A stretch of 64,000 nt of DNA from Blepharisma japonicum (GCA_949751835.1 CATKHK010000117.1:52595-116594); one strand, 5' to 3'. Counted from the stretch's first letter, positions 23,152 to 32,958 are shown. The notes: generated by a model from the sequence alone, not told the origin. Translations and numbers: made by a program.

Positions 23152-24032
23152 GAAGCTTAATATCTATAAATCTGAAGATTATGAAATCACTGTTTTTAAT
23201 AGATAATTTTTTTGATTAAGTAATTTTAAGCTTAATTCAAGTTGATTTCTATGCAATTTGCTACCAGAATAATTCATGCTCAAAGTTCATCAGCTGGATG
23301 AATTTATATTGCATGGATACCACAAAGATTTTAAAAAACCTTCAATAGTATTTATGTCGCCATGAGATGATTGCAATATGTGATAACAGATTTCAAGCTT
23401 ATCTTGTGTTTAAGGATCCTTTCTTTATAAAATAAATATTTTAGCAGGTGACTGAAAGATTTAGTTAGAAGATTGATCCATCATTTTTGTATTCGGCCAT
23501 CATTTTAATCATTTTTTGATGGCTCTGCTTTACTACTCGCTTTTCTGTTTTTCACAGCTGATAAATGGTTTTTGAGCCTCTCTCTATCTTTATAAGCAGA
23601 TTTTCTTATATGGTATCATTGATAAAGTTTGTCATAATTTGTTTATACAGCAAGCTATTTTTTGATTTGTAAAATGAAACAAAAAAGGCTAGCATAAGGG
23701 AATTGCTATAGATTTAACGGGCATTTGCAACTTGGAGTAAAACTGGTACGAGTTTTTATTATTTATTATGATGAGAGAGGCAGTTAAAAATTTATGATCA
23801 GCCATTAAGACATCTTCAAATGGATTGAATTGTGAAGCTTAGCATTACTTGACGCTTATTGCTAAAAAATAAATCATAACTGCAAGCTGATGAGTGATTA
23901 AATGTTTTGGCAGATTACTGCCAAATAAAAATGCTAGGAGGAAATCAATTCTTTTAGAAGCAATCCAATTGGCGATGCCGCCCGATGATGCTATCAAGAT
24001 CAGAGCTTTTACAGTAGGCCTTTGGAAAGAGT
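23152..24032. other. Gene-poor DNA with scattered coding-like scraps
   Basis: A plus-strand frame at about 23894-24094 reads ...PPDDAIKIRAFTVGLWKEF... but has no convincing start. Around 23780-23880 short stretches look like degraded coding sequence with several stops. It may be the decayed 5' part of the ORF that follows. No element recognised. Confidence 0.35.
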
Positions 24033-24569
24033 TTGTTCAAAGACTGCTTTTTAAAAGTCTTATGTATTTATCATGAAATATATGGGAAAGATCATAATTT
24101 TGTTGTCAGATCCTGCGATTTTAGATTAAAAGTACTAATCGCGGGAAATAAGCTACAAGTATTTATTTTTTACAAATTTTTATCACGGACTATTATACCT
24201 TTGGATTGCGTCCCCAATAGTGACGAGCCATTCAACATTCCAAAAAATGTTTTCAACAATTCTTTTGAAAGGAGAATTCAGTTTAGGCTTATTATCTGCT
24301 TTAGTTGCATTTTAAGAAGAAAGAAAAATTATTTCAATAATGTAGATTTTACTAGAGTTATTTTGGAATTAAATCAAGAATGCAGCAAGAGAATTAATGA
24401 TAGCTTTAACTTGGAAGAATTGTTACTGCAACCAACAAGAAAATTCAAAATTCTACAGTTATTTTTTTATCACTTATCTACCTGTTTACAAATTAAAAAG
24501 ATGAATTCCTTAGTCATCTCACTGAAAAAATGCTTTAAATATTTATTTATCAAAAAAATTATTTTCTAA
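24033..24569 (+). CDS. Orphan ORF of up to ~178 aa, start uncertain
   Basis: Long open frame ending in TAA, rich in Phe, Ile, Leu, Lys and Cys, with no recognised domain. The frame opens after a TAG and no strong ATG start is visible (the frame can begin at TTG). The neighbouring upstream frame (from 23894) overlaps it, suggesting a frameshifted longer gene; a 16-nt GT...AG segment at the junction lacks the A at position 10/11 seen in every other intron here, so I do not accept it as an intron. It converges on the ATP-grasp gene and ends 23 bp from its stop. Possibly real, possibly a relic. Confidence 0.4.
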   Translation: MFKDCFLKVLCIYHEIYGKDHNFVVRSCDFRLKVLIAGNKLQVFIFYKFLSRTIIPLDCVPNSDEPFNIPKNVFNNSFERRIQFRLIICFSCILRRKKNYFNNVDFTRVILELNQECSKRINDSFNLEELLLQPTRKFKILQLFFYHLSTCLQIKKMNSLVISLKKCFKYLFIKKIIF

Positions 24570-24592
24570 AAATATTTGTTTAAATCATATGA

Positions 24593-26473
24593 TTAATCAT
24601 CTGGCGTCTGGATAACTTGGTCTAGCTCTGTGAACTTTTTCTGTGAGCTAATTTGGTTTGCTTCTCTTTCCAATACTTGTAGTGCTCTATCAAAAATAGC
24701 CTTCGCTTCTTCAGCAGAATTTCCAATTGCTGTAAATCCAAATTTTCCATATACAGAAATTGCAGATAGTAAATGGAAAACAACGCCAGAAGCATTTTCA
24801 TTGTCAAATTGTAACTCTTTGTTAGAATTAACGAAGTCTAAGAAATCAGCAGGAGTAAGTCCTGTATAGACGTCATTCTGAACAGTATCTGTGGCGATAT
24901 AAAATTTAGCTTGGTCATCCGCTCCTAATAATAAGCCATCTTCAGTCAGCTGGGCATCAGTCAAATTTTTTGCTGTTATCATAGGATGGCTCGTCCCACC
25001 CCACCTTAAATTTATTTCTATAGCATAAGCAACCCAAACCCCTTCTTCTTGTCTCACTACATAATCAACAGCAAAACGTTCTTTGCATCCTTTTTTCGCT
25101 AAAACCTGGCCAATTTTCAAAGTATTTTCCATAATAATCTTTCTATAATCCTCAGAAGCAGGGAAAACACAGCCCATATAAATAAACCCATCAGCTAATA
25201 ACTGCTCGTGGGTTGATAAAACCTCAATTTTTCCTTTCGGATTTATCAAAGCTTGGCACGATGGCGATTCCACTGCATTTTCTATCCATTCCTCTGCTAG
25301 CACTCCTAAGCGGATTATTTTTTGGACAAAAGTTTGCCATGTTTCTTTCTTATAAACATATTCCAAATGTGTGCATAAAGCTTCCAAAATTGACGTCTCC
25401 AAATCATTTTTATCAAAATATTTGCTTCTTATGATAGCATTTCCTTCTCCAGAAAAGCCAATATTAAGTTTGACTACGAATTTTTGTACCTCAAAATTTC
25501 TCTCCTTGTAAAGTTTTGCTATTTCATTAGCCAAATTTTCAGCAGAATGGACGAGTTGTGTCCCTCTTGGCAATTTTATACCAGCTTTTTCGAAGGCTTT
25601 TCTGGACCCAATTTTGGTTCCCCAATAGGTTAGAGAAGGGTCGTTAGCGAAAAGTGGGACGCTTAGCTGTAAGGCTAAATCTCTTTCAAGATTTGAGCTG
25701 ATAAAACAAATCATATGCGATTTGATAGGATTGATGAAATTTTTGATTTTTTGGATAAGTTTAGGCCTTCTTAAGATCTTTGAGGTTAATGGGATTGTAG
25801 AACTGTCATTGCAGCTGAGCAATAGAAGCCTTTTTGTGGCTTGATTTGCGGTGACTATAGAGTTTTCTTCAAGTAGATTTAGATAATAATCGACAATAGC
25901 TTTATCTACTGGCATACTTGTAACATAAACCAGTCTACACCTTGGGTTTTTCAAGTAAAATAGCGTGCATAGCTGCCTTTCTTCATAGCACCCAACTGCT
26001 GTAATTTTTTGAAGTTCGCCTTGATCAATAGATAAAGATGGGATGACGATGATGTCTTCTTCTTGCTGTCGATTATCAACCCAGCTTTCTCTTTGGCTGA
26101 ATTCATGGCTTTGAATCAGTCTGTTTAGCATATCTCTTGATGCAGTTCTAGGAATTGATGTTTGAAGCTCCTGTCGAACTTGATATCTCAATGCATCTTC
26201 AGTGTCATCAACAGCAGAATTTCCACTACTATCAGTTGAATCTTGGTTCACAGGCTGAGTTTTGTTTTGATTTTTCTGAATTGGCGCTTTTTCAGGAGGA
26301 TTTCTTGCTTGAGGCTGTTTCCATCTAACCAGAGATCCACAGCTCAAAAGAAAAACTGCAGTATTGAAGGTCAAACGCGCAGCATTTCCTAGGACTTTTA
26401 AGAAAACCTTTCCACCCAATGCTATATTGCCTAGCATTTCCTTGTATTGTTCATTGAGATCTTGGCTACTCAT
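24593..26473 (-). CDS. ATP-grasp protein related to the peptide ligase PGM1
   Basis: 626 aa, one uninterrupted frame, ATG at 26473, TAA stop. Residues ~120-270 form a pre-ATP-grasp-like region. The ATP-grasp core follows: YWGTKIGSRKAFEKAGI (~residues 284-300), the glycine loop VVKLNIGFSGEGNAI (~340), and the metal/ATP-binding EINLRWGGTSHP (~473). The order and motifs match bacterial proteins annotated as PGM1-related peptide ligases, which join carboxylates to amines with ATP; related domains occur in the eukaryotic IQCH family. The N-terminal ~50 residues contain a hydrophobic stretch (LTFNTAVFLLSC), perhaps a membrane anchor, then a Gln/Pro/Ser-rich linker. All seven Trp codons are TGG, whereas many neighbours use TGA too. 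Substrate unknown. Confidence 0.8.
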   Translation of the reverse strand: MSSQDLNEQYKEMLGNIALGGKVFLKVLGNAARLTFNTAVFLLSCGSLVRWKQPQARNPPEKAPIQKNQNKTQPVNQDSTDSSGNSAVDDTEDALRYQVRQELQTSIPRTASRDMLNRLIQSHEFSQRESWVDNRQQEEDIIVIPSLSIDQGELQKITAVGCYEERQLCTLFYLKNPRCRLVYVTSMPVDKAIVDYYLNLLEENSIVTANQATKRLLLLSCNDSSTIPLTSKILRRPKLIQKIKNFINPIKSHMICFISSNLERDLALQLSVPLFANDPSLTYWGTKIGSRKAFEKAGIKLPRGTQLVHSAENLANEIAKLYKERNFEVQKFVVKLNIGFSGEGNAIIRSKYFDKNDLETSILEALCTHLEYVYKKETWQTFVQKIIRLGVLAEEWIENAVESPSCQALINPKGKIEVLSTHEQLLADGFIYMGCVFPASEDYRKIIMENTLKIGQVLAKKGCKERFAVDYVVRQEEGVWVAYAIEINLRWGGTSHPMITAKNLTDAQLTEDGLLLGADDQAKFYIATDTVQNDVYTGLTPADFLDFVNSNKELQFDNENASGVVFHLLSAISVYGKFGFTAIGNSAEEAKAIFDRALQVLEREANQISSQKKFTELDQVIQTPDD

Positions 26474-27185
26474 ATTAGACTGTAGTAATTAATGGATATT
26501 TAATACTAAATTGCTGTTGAAATCTGCATAAATATTCATCTGTACTGGAAAATTAACGAAAAGTTTTATAAACGAATTAGTTAAAAAATGGACAAAAGAA
26601 GCGATATTTGATAGAATTTAATCGGTGCTGAGATTATTTTCTTCATTTTTATTAGGTTTAACTAGGCTCTCTGATGATTTCAAAATATCTCAGTTGAAAA
26701 TTAAAGTTAAATAGGTTCTTTTATAAGCAATATTTTTATACAACAAGCTTAAGCTGTCCTGATTTTTTAATGTGGATTGAAAACAAAACAAAGATCTATT
26801 TAAAGTTATAGATTCGAATATATGAATTATATAATTAATATAATAAACTGTTTTATATCAGAACCAGGAAAATTTTAAAATTGGATTATAAAGCATAAAT
26901 TATAAAATATAAAAATGTTTAAAAATTTATATGAATGAGCGAAGTTTTAATTTAGAAACTTACTGGACATTTGACTTATTTTTATATAAATAAAAATTGA
27001 TGGTCTAAACTTAGTTTATAAGGCAAAACTAAAAATGGGTAAAGAGTAATTAAGTAAGGTGAATTCGGTACTTATCTATAAAGATTAAGTTAAAAGTATT
27101 CAAAGTTTATTTTAAGCTTTTTAATACTGCATATACTTAAGAAACATCTACTCTATAGCATAAAACCATCAATTTTTGATTTAAT
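26474..27185. other. AT-rich spacer, 0.7 kb
   Basis: Lies upstream of the ATP-grasp gene and downstream of the glutaredoxin-like gene. No frame worth calling on either strand; presumably the ATP-grasp promoter and the glutaredoxin 3' end. Confidence 0.5.
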
Positions 27186-27527
27186 TTATTTGTCTTTCAG
27201 CTCAGACTGTATTTCCCCAGATTTCAATTTTTTCCTAAGATCCCCTAAGCCACCAATCGGCTTTCCTCGAACAAAAATCATCGGAATTCTTTTCAAGTTT
27301 GTTGCTTCTTTAAGAGCTTCTCTAAAAGATCCTGGATCTTCTTCCTTGTCTATTTCAATCACAAATGGTGATAATTTATACTCAGATAACAAAGATTTTG
27401 CCCTAGCACTTTGCTGAGAATCTGAGCGTGAGTATAGCAAAATAGGATGCGCTTTGGAATGATCTGAAATGACAGAAGAATAATCTTTAGCAGCTCCAAA
27501 AAATCTGCGAAGATTAAAAAAATTCAT
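27186..27527 (-). CDS. Glutaredoxin-fold protein lacking active-site cysteines
   Basis: 113 aa with a thioredoxin/glutaredoxin fold. ILLYSRSDSQQSARAKSLL (residues 29-47) aligns with the family pattern around CPYC, but the four positions are S-Q-Q-S (37-40), so neither redox cysteine is present. Other hallmarks remain: a cis-proline loop (KRIPMIFV) and the glutathione-binding glycine pair with following acidic residue (IGGLGDLRKKLKSGEI). It therefore probably cannot reduce disulfides or bind an iron-sulfur cluster through the usual Cys; a scaffold or glutathione-binding role is possible. The N-terminus (MNFFNLRRFFGAAK) is basic and hydrophobic, and could be a mitochondrial presequence. It is divergent from UDP-glucose dehydrogenase. 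Confidence 0.85.
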   Translation of the reverse strand: MNFFNLRRFFGAAKDYSSVISDHSKAHPILLYSRSDSQQSARAKSLLSEYKLSPFVIEIDKEEDPGSFREALKEATNLKRIPMIFVRGKPIGGLGDLRKKLKSGEIQSELKDK

Positions 27528-27844
27528 AATTATCAGATAATTTCAATTAATGGATATGAATTCATAATATAAATTACTGCAATAAGTGTTTAAATTCATA
27601 TAGATATTAAAGAAAATGAATTTAATCAAAGAAATAGTTAATACATATGCTGAATATTTATGAATAATGCAATTTTCAGTAGTTTTTACTTTATTTTCTT
27701 CTTTATAATTAAAACATAATTTAAATTCATTTCGTGAGAATTCTAGATAGGAATTTAATTATAAATTTCAATTATTTATGAATATTTCGCCTTAAAATCT
27801 CTTTAATCCAACCCACTTCTAATTTTTTTTCGTTTTAAATATAA
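27528..27844. promoter_or_regulatory. Divergent promoter region, glutaredoxin-like gene and UGDH
   Basis: 317 bp of very AT-rich DNA between two divergent ATGs, so it should contain both promoters. TATAAATG overlaps the UGDH start codon. No other element can be assigned. Confidence 0.5.
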
Positions 27845-29251
27845 ATGGAAGTTCATAAAATTTCATGCATAGGTGCAGGGTGTGTAGGCGGTCCAACTAT
27901 GGCTGTTTTCGCTTATAAATGTCCAGATCTTCAAATATCCTGTCTCGATCTTGACCCAGAGAAGATTTCTCATTGAAATTCTAATGAACTTCCAATTTAT
28001 GAATCAGGCCTTCTTGAAATAGTTCAAAATTGCCGTGGGCGAAATTTAACCTTCTCAAGCGACATTACTAACGAAATCAAAAATTCCAGTATAATATTTA
28101 TCTGTGTTAATACCCCTACAAAGACTTACGGAGAAGGTGCAGGCTCTGCTTTTGATTTGACTTATTTAGAAAGCTCAGTGAGATCAATTGCATCAGTATT
28201 AAAAGATTGCACAGATAAAAAAATAATAGTTGAAAAATCCACAGTCGCTGTAAGAACTGCTGAAATGATTGAACAAATTTTGACTCACAACGCTCCAGGA
28301 CTTGATTTTTCAGTTCTTTCTAACCCTGAATTTCTTTCTGAAGGCACTGCTGTTAGCGATTTATTAAACCCAAATAGAGTTCTTATAGGTGGCAAAAATG
28401 AAGAAGACATAGAAACCTTAGCAAATCTATATGCAAGATGAATCCCAAGAACTAAAATTTTGACTACAAGCTTATGGTCTTCTGAATTAGCCAAACTTTG
28501 TAGTAATGCCATGCTGGCTCAAAGAATTTCTTCAATTAATAGCATAAGCGCTGTTTGTGAAAGAGTAGGAGCAGATATAGACGAAGTCTCAACAGTAATA
28601 GGAACAGATGAAAGAATTGGGAATAAATTTCTCAGGACAAGTGTAGGATTTGGAGGATCATGTTTTACAAAAGATGTGCTATGTTTAGTTTATATATGCG
28701 AAAGCATTGGGCTGACTGATGTAGCAAATTATTGACGACAAGTGATTATTATGAATGAGTTTCAGAGGAATAGGTTTACCAAATGTATTATTACGTCGAT
28801 GAATAATACGTTGAAAAATAAACATATAGCGATGTTTGGATTCTCTTATAAGAAAAATACAGGAGATACGAGAGAAACGGCTGCTTGCTATGTGGCAAGC
28901 ACTTTATTAGAAGAAGGAGCAATAATCCATGTTTATGACCCAAAGGTTACTAGACAAATGATGCTAAATGAGATGAATTTACACAAGTTTTTAGATTTTA
29001 TATCAGCAGATAAGCACTTAATTACAGAAACCAGCCCATATGAAGCAGTAAAAAACTCAAGTGCAATTTTGGTGCTCACTGAGTGGGATTGCTTTAAAGA
29101 TTTTGATTATACCAGAATGTTTCAAGATATGCTAAAACCTGCATATATTTTTGATGGGAGAAACTTATTAAACCATTCAGCATTAACAGAAATTGGTTTT
29201 CGAGTAATTGCACTAGGAAAAAGTGATTTCAGAGACTTTAGATTTTGCTAA
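27845..29251 (+). CDS. UGDH: UDP-glucose 6-dehydrogenase
   Basis: 468 aa, intronless; oxidises UDP-glucose to UDP-glucuronate with two NAD+ in the cytosol, feeding glycan synthesis. NAD-binding GAGCVGGPT at residues 10-18; catalytic cysteine at residue 273 in [10 protein letters not shown] (human Cys276); helix-rich central domain [19 protein letters not shown]-terminal UDP-binding domain with [13 protein letters not shown] and HVYDPKV. This gene gives the clearest evidence for TGA=Trp: in-frame TGA codons sit at SHWNS, at YARWIPRTKIL (a Trp in the animal enzymes) and at NYWRQVI (also Trp in animals). Stop TAA. Confidence 0.97.
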
Positions 29252-29353
29252 TTAATTTAATTAAATAATACCTCTAGTTTATATTCCTTATTTTTTAATA
29301 ATTATTTCACTATTTTCCCTTAAATTTATAAAACTAGGCTAATTATCATAAAA

Positions 29354-30220
29354 ATGCTTCGAAAAAATGTGAGACTAAGAAAAGAGTATCTCTATAAGAA
29401 AAGCCTTGAGCACCAAGAGCAGTCTAAGTCTCTCAAAAAACAAAAAATAAAAGAAGCATTTGAAGAACACAAATCAATCCCTACAGAGCTCCGCCACGAA
29501 GAAGCCAAATTACGTAATGAAATTGAGCTTGAAGACATCAATACTGCAATTCCTCGAAACCATATGGACGACGAATACGCAGACGCAGGGGCAATTGAGC
29601 CTAAAATCCTGATGACCACATCAAGAAGGCCAAGTTCTCGCCTTATGCAGTTCTTAAAAGAGCTAAAAATCGTGATCCCTAATACCACCCGTACAAATCG
29701 TGGAAATTATGTGATAAAAGATTTGGTAGAAATTGCTCAAAAATACAATTTCACTGATTTGATTATACTGCACGAGCACAGAGGAAAGCCTGATGGGATG
29801 ATTATTTCGCATATGCCAAGTGGGCCAACTGCGTATTTTGCATTGGCCAATGTAGTGCTTAGGCATGATTTAAAGACCCAGTTGGACACGATGTCGGAGG
29901 AGTACCCACATTTGATTTTTCATAATTTCCAAAGCAATATAGGTGATAGGGCGTCTGATATACTCAAATATTTATTCCCAGTGCCTAAGTTGGAGAGTAA
30001 ACGAGTGATAAGTTTTGTGAATCAAGAAGACTATATTATCTTCAGAAATCATGTTTATAACAAAGAAGACTATAAAACAGTGGCTTTAGAAGAAATTGGG
30101 CCAAGATTTATAATGAAATTATACCAAATTTCATTAGGTACTGTTGATTTGCCACAAGCACAAGTCGAATGGGTATCAAGACCTTATATGAACACAGCCA
30201 AAAAGAGAAGAACTTTATAA
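29354..30220 (+). CDS. IMP4: U3 snoRNP protein IMP4 (Brix domain)
   Basis: 288 aa, the usual IMP4 length. IMP4 joins U3 snoRNA with pre-rRNA in the small-subunit processome in the nucleolus. The N-terminal helix RLRKEYLYKKSLEHQEQ is characteristic. The Brix domain runs from about residue 83 (KILMTTSRRPSSRLMQFLKEL) to about 260: TDLIILHEHRGKPDGMIISHMPSGPT is the IMP4-type core, LPQAQVEWVSRPY closes it, and a Lys/Arg-rich tail follows. Intronless, stop TAA, 102 bp after UGDH in the same direction with its own TTTATAAAA upstream. Confidence 0.96.
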   Translation: MLRKNVRLRKEYLYKKSLEHQEQSKSLKKQKIKEAFEEHKSIPTELRHEEAKLRNEIELEDINTAIPRNHMDDEYADAGAIEPKILMTTSRRPSSRLMQFLKELKIVIPNTTRTNRGNYVIKDLVEIAQKYNFTDLIILHEHRGKPDGMIISHMPSGPTAYFALANVVLRHDLKTQLDTMSEEYPHLIFHNFQSNIGDRASDILKYLFPVPKLESKRVISFVNQEDYIIFRNHVYNKEDYKTVALEEIGPRFIMKLYQISLGTVDLPQAQVEWVSRPYMNTAKKRRTL

Positions 30221-30262
30221 AAATTTTAATTTCTTGGAAAAATTGTATTAATTTCATTAATC

Positions 30263-31141
30263 TTAAGGGTTTATAAATACTACTTCACTCTGGGTGCTTG
30301 AAGTTTCATGAGAATGCTGCTTATTTGGTGACAAATCTCTTATGAAAATATCTTGATCTGGAGAATATCTATCGTTTATTTTGTCTTGAAGATTTGAAAT
30401 TCTATATATGGTTTACATCTGATTTAAATTTTTATTTGCCTGCAAAAGTTGGTCGACTTGATCTTCTTTTTTCCTAAGCTGTGATCTCGTCAAACTTAAC
30501 AATTTCCCAAAATTCACAGCTTTTTCTTGCAAATACACAATTTGTTCTCGTAATTCAACAGTTCCAGAGTCCCTCATAGCACCTATAATTAGTGAGGAAA
30601 ATTCCTTACAGTCTTCATGTGTAAGCATTAATCCTTGTTTTGGCAATTTAAAAAGCCTCCCCATAATATCTGACTGGCCTTTTTTAACAACAGTAACCCC
30701 AACCTCATCAATTTTGTCCTTATCTTTTACCTTATCATTAGCGATCCTTAGTTCTTCAATTTTCGGCTGCTTATATGAGTCAATTTTATTTAAAGAGGCC
30801 TCAGCATTAATTTTGTTCATTGCATATAAGTATTCACTACATATAGTTGATACAAAATAATTCAGCGAATTAAGGGTTTTTCGAATGTCACCATCATATA
30901 AATCAGGCTGTGAATAGGAAACTTTGCTCTTTTTAAGGGCTGAGGCAATTAAAGTAATTGATCTTTGAATTTCTTCACCGATTTCGCCTTGCTGGAATTT
31001 TGGAGATAATTGATGAGATATAGAGGATTCTTCGTGGATAAAAGAATCACCAGGAGATGAGCTAGATTCACTATCAGAAAATAAGATTTTTGACTGTTTT
31101 TGATTAGAAGCTGTTGATGGATTGAGGTAATTTTTTGACAT
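30263..31141 (-). CDS. Coiled-coil protein of unknown function, one 15-nt intron
   Basis: CDS is complement(join(30263..30401, 30417..31141)), 287 aa. The frame seems to stop at TAA at 30413, but that stop lies inside the 15-nt intron GTAAACCATATATAG; after splicing, 46 more codons follow to a TAA at 30263. The N-terminus is Ser-rich and acidic (FSDSESSSSPGDS), probably disordered and phosphorylated; residues ~50-110 are helical; residues ~200-245 form a coiled coil (ELREQIVYLQEKAVNFGKLL). The added C-terminus is Ser/Asp-rich. No family recognised. Confidence 0.78.
30402..30416 (-). other. 15-nt intron in the coiled-coil gene
   Basis: GTAAACCATATATAG on the minus strand, A at position 10. 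It hides an in-frame TAA and restores an open frame to 30263. Confidence 0.85.
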
Positions 31142-31391
31142 TTATGATAGCTTCCGTTTGTAATAATCTTAAAATTGACGCTTCTAAATATAATGGTGCA
31201 TAAAAGTTAGGAATTTTAGAAGATTTATTATATTATTGAATTCTCTATTTCAATTATAAAAGTTCTTAAAAAATATTAATAGATTAAATTATTTGAAAAA
31301 TTAAAATTTGATAATAAATTTAGGATTATAGATTTTATGCATTTTTAATACTTTGCTTTTAAAATGCCAATTTTTTCACTATTATAGATGG

Positions 31392-31817
31392 TTAATTATT
31401 ATTCAAATTTAGCTTTTCTTGTAGACGAATATACTGCTCAACTGCATATTTCAACGTATAGCAAGGTTTAAGCTGATTTTTTGATAATCTTTGTCGGGTT
31501 AATGGGCAATAATTGTGTAAGTCAAGCCATGCTTCTATTTGTGATTTTTCAAAGCAATGTCCATATGGAGTAATCACAGGATTTCTCATCAGCTCATGGG
31601 ATATCGGGCATAATAATGCCTCCATCCCTTCTACTTCTATATCGTTTTCTTCATTCTCTCTTATATCATTAGGAACATAGACTTTTTCTCTGCTCATTTT
31701 ATTTTTAAGCCACCCAATTAAGTCCTTAAGCTTTTTTCTGATAATTTCTTCGTTAGCTATAATTAATAATGAGACAATTCCAGCGAACGCGATATATTTC
31801 ATAGAATTATCGCCCAT
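31392..31817 (-). CDS. Membrane-anchored U-box ubiquitin ligase
   Basis: 141 aa from the ATG at 31817, chosen over the ATG at 31910 because it directly follows TTTATAAAT and yields an N-terminal membrane anchor (KYIAFAGIVSLLIIA, residues ~6-20). The extension from 31910 adds 31 residues of unusual composition. The U-box spans about residues 68-135: ALLCPISHELMRNPVITPYG, HCFEKSQIEAWL, then CPLTRQRLSKNQLKPCYTLK, all family hallmarks for binding E2 enzymes without zinc. A basic linker separates anchor and U-box. A small anchored E3 facing the cytosol is likely; substrate unknown. Confidence 0.87.
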   Translation of the reverse strand: MGDNSMKYIAFAGIVSLLIIANEEIIRKKLKDLIGWLKNKMSREKVYVPNDIRENEENDIEVEGMEALLCPISHELMRNPVITPYGHCFEKSQIEAWLDLHNYCPLTRQRLSKNQLKPCYTLKYAVEQYIRLQEKLNLNNN

Positions 31818-32118
31818 ATTTATAAATAAATAAAATTTTGAGATTTTACACTTCGTCCTTAATTGGAATAGACATGAATTCTGTACTGTTAAACAATGAT
31901 TATTTTTCATTTATGCGATAAAATCTTTATTTTGTAGTTTAAATGTATTGAAATCAGCTAAAAATTCTAAATAGATTTAATAAAGCACTTGTAAATAATC
32001 AATATTATATTATAAACATTCATCTTCAACAGAGAATATTGCTAGCAATACTAATTGAGCCTAATTTCCCTATTAATCTCCCTTTTAAAATTATTTATTA
32101 TTTTGTTTCCGATAAATC

Positions 32119-32958
32119 ATGGAAAATAAGATAGAAACACTGCTTAAAGCTTACGAGTTGCAAGAAAGCAAACTAAAACATTTTTCCAATGAAATAAAGC
32201 TTAAAAAACTAAAAATAGAAGAGCTAACAATACAAAATTCACAGCTGAAAAAAGCGATCCGTGAACTTTTGAAAGAAAAGTAATTATCATTTAGAGATGT
32301 TTTTATAGCAGAAAATCAAATCTTAACACAAAATCTGGAAATTGCTATAAAAGAATGCACTGAGCTTTCAGTAAAATTTACTTAGAAACATTTAAAGAAA
32401 ATTCAAATTGTCCCTAGAATCAGTGAAAAAATCCAAGAAAATGTTGTTACTCTAGTAAAGCAAATAAGGAACGAGCAAAATGTAAATCAATTGTTCTTGA
32501 AACGAATAGGAGCTTATACACTATACACCGAATTAATTAAAAACCAAAAGTATGAAGAAGCCTTCAATTCTTTACTAGAGTTTGTTAACGATTTTTTGAT
32601 TTTTTATCGTACGAAATATAAAAATTCTGTTAAAGGCACACAAACAGAATACGATTACTTAAATGCCTATGAAATAACACGAGGTTCAGAGCTCCAAGCA
32701 TCTGAAATTTTGGCTGAAAATAGTTTTTTTGAAAGTTGCGGCGAACTTGGGTCTGTATTAAAGCATAAAGATAAAGAAAATGAGAAATACACTGACAAAA
32801 AGATCGAAGAATTAAACAACGAAATTATAAAAACTATGGAAAACAGCAAAAAAGTACTGCAAAATCCTTTGAAAAATTCAATGTTATGGAAAACATATGG
32901 GCACACAAGATCGAAAAGTGACTTTTTAATGTATTTAAAGCCAATTGGATTTGAATAA
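32119..32958 (+). CDS. Coiled-coil protein of unknown function, two 15-nt introns
   Basis: CDS is join(32119..32279, 32295..32370, 32386..32958), 269 aa. Introns are GTAATTATCATTTAG and GTAAAATTTACTTAG, both with A at position 10 and both hiding in-frame stops. A frame taken only from 32491 would miss the first 114 residues. The N-terminal ~110 residues form a coiled coil (ELQESKLKHFSNEIKLKKLK); residues ~120-170 are helical (YEEAFNSLLEFVNDFLIFYR); the C-terminus is Lys/Ser-rich. No domain recognised. It is the last ordinary gene before the receptor array. Confidence 0.82.
32280..32294 (+). other. 15-nt intron 1 of the 269-aa coiled-coil gene
   Basis: GTAATTATCATTTAG, A at position 10, begins with a TAA in the pre-splice frame. 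Confidence 0.85.
32371..32385 (+). other. 15-nt intron 2 of the 269-aa coiled-coil gene
   Basis: GTAAAATTTACTTAG, A at position 10, in-frame TAG removed by splicing. Confidence 0.85.

Noticed and set aside
24018-24033. 16-nt GT...AG segment (GTAGGCCTTTGGAAAG) that would join two frames upstream of the 178-codon ORF
   Set aside because: It lacks the A at position 10/11 and the TAG or CAG end seen in every other mini-intron here.
27186-27527. Monothiol glutaredoxin (CGFS type)
   Set aside because: The active-site tetrad is S-Q-Q-S; there is no cysteine at either position.
31817-31910. Upstream ATG at 31910 as start of the U-box gene
   Set aside because: The ATG at 31817 follows TTTATAAAT and gives a clean membrane anchor; the extension looks like translated leader.
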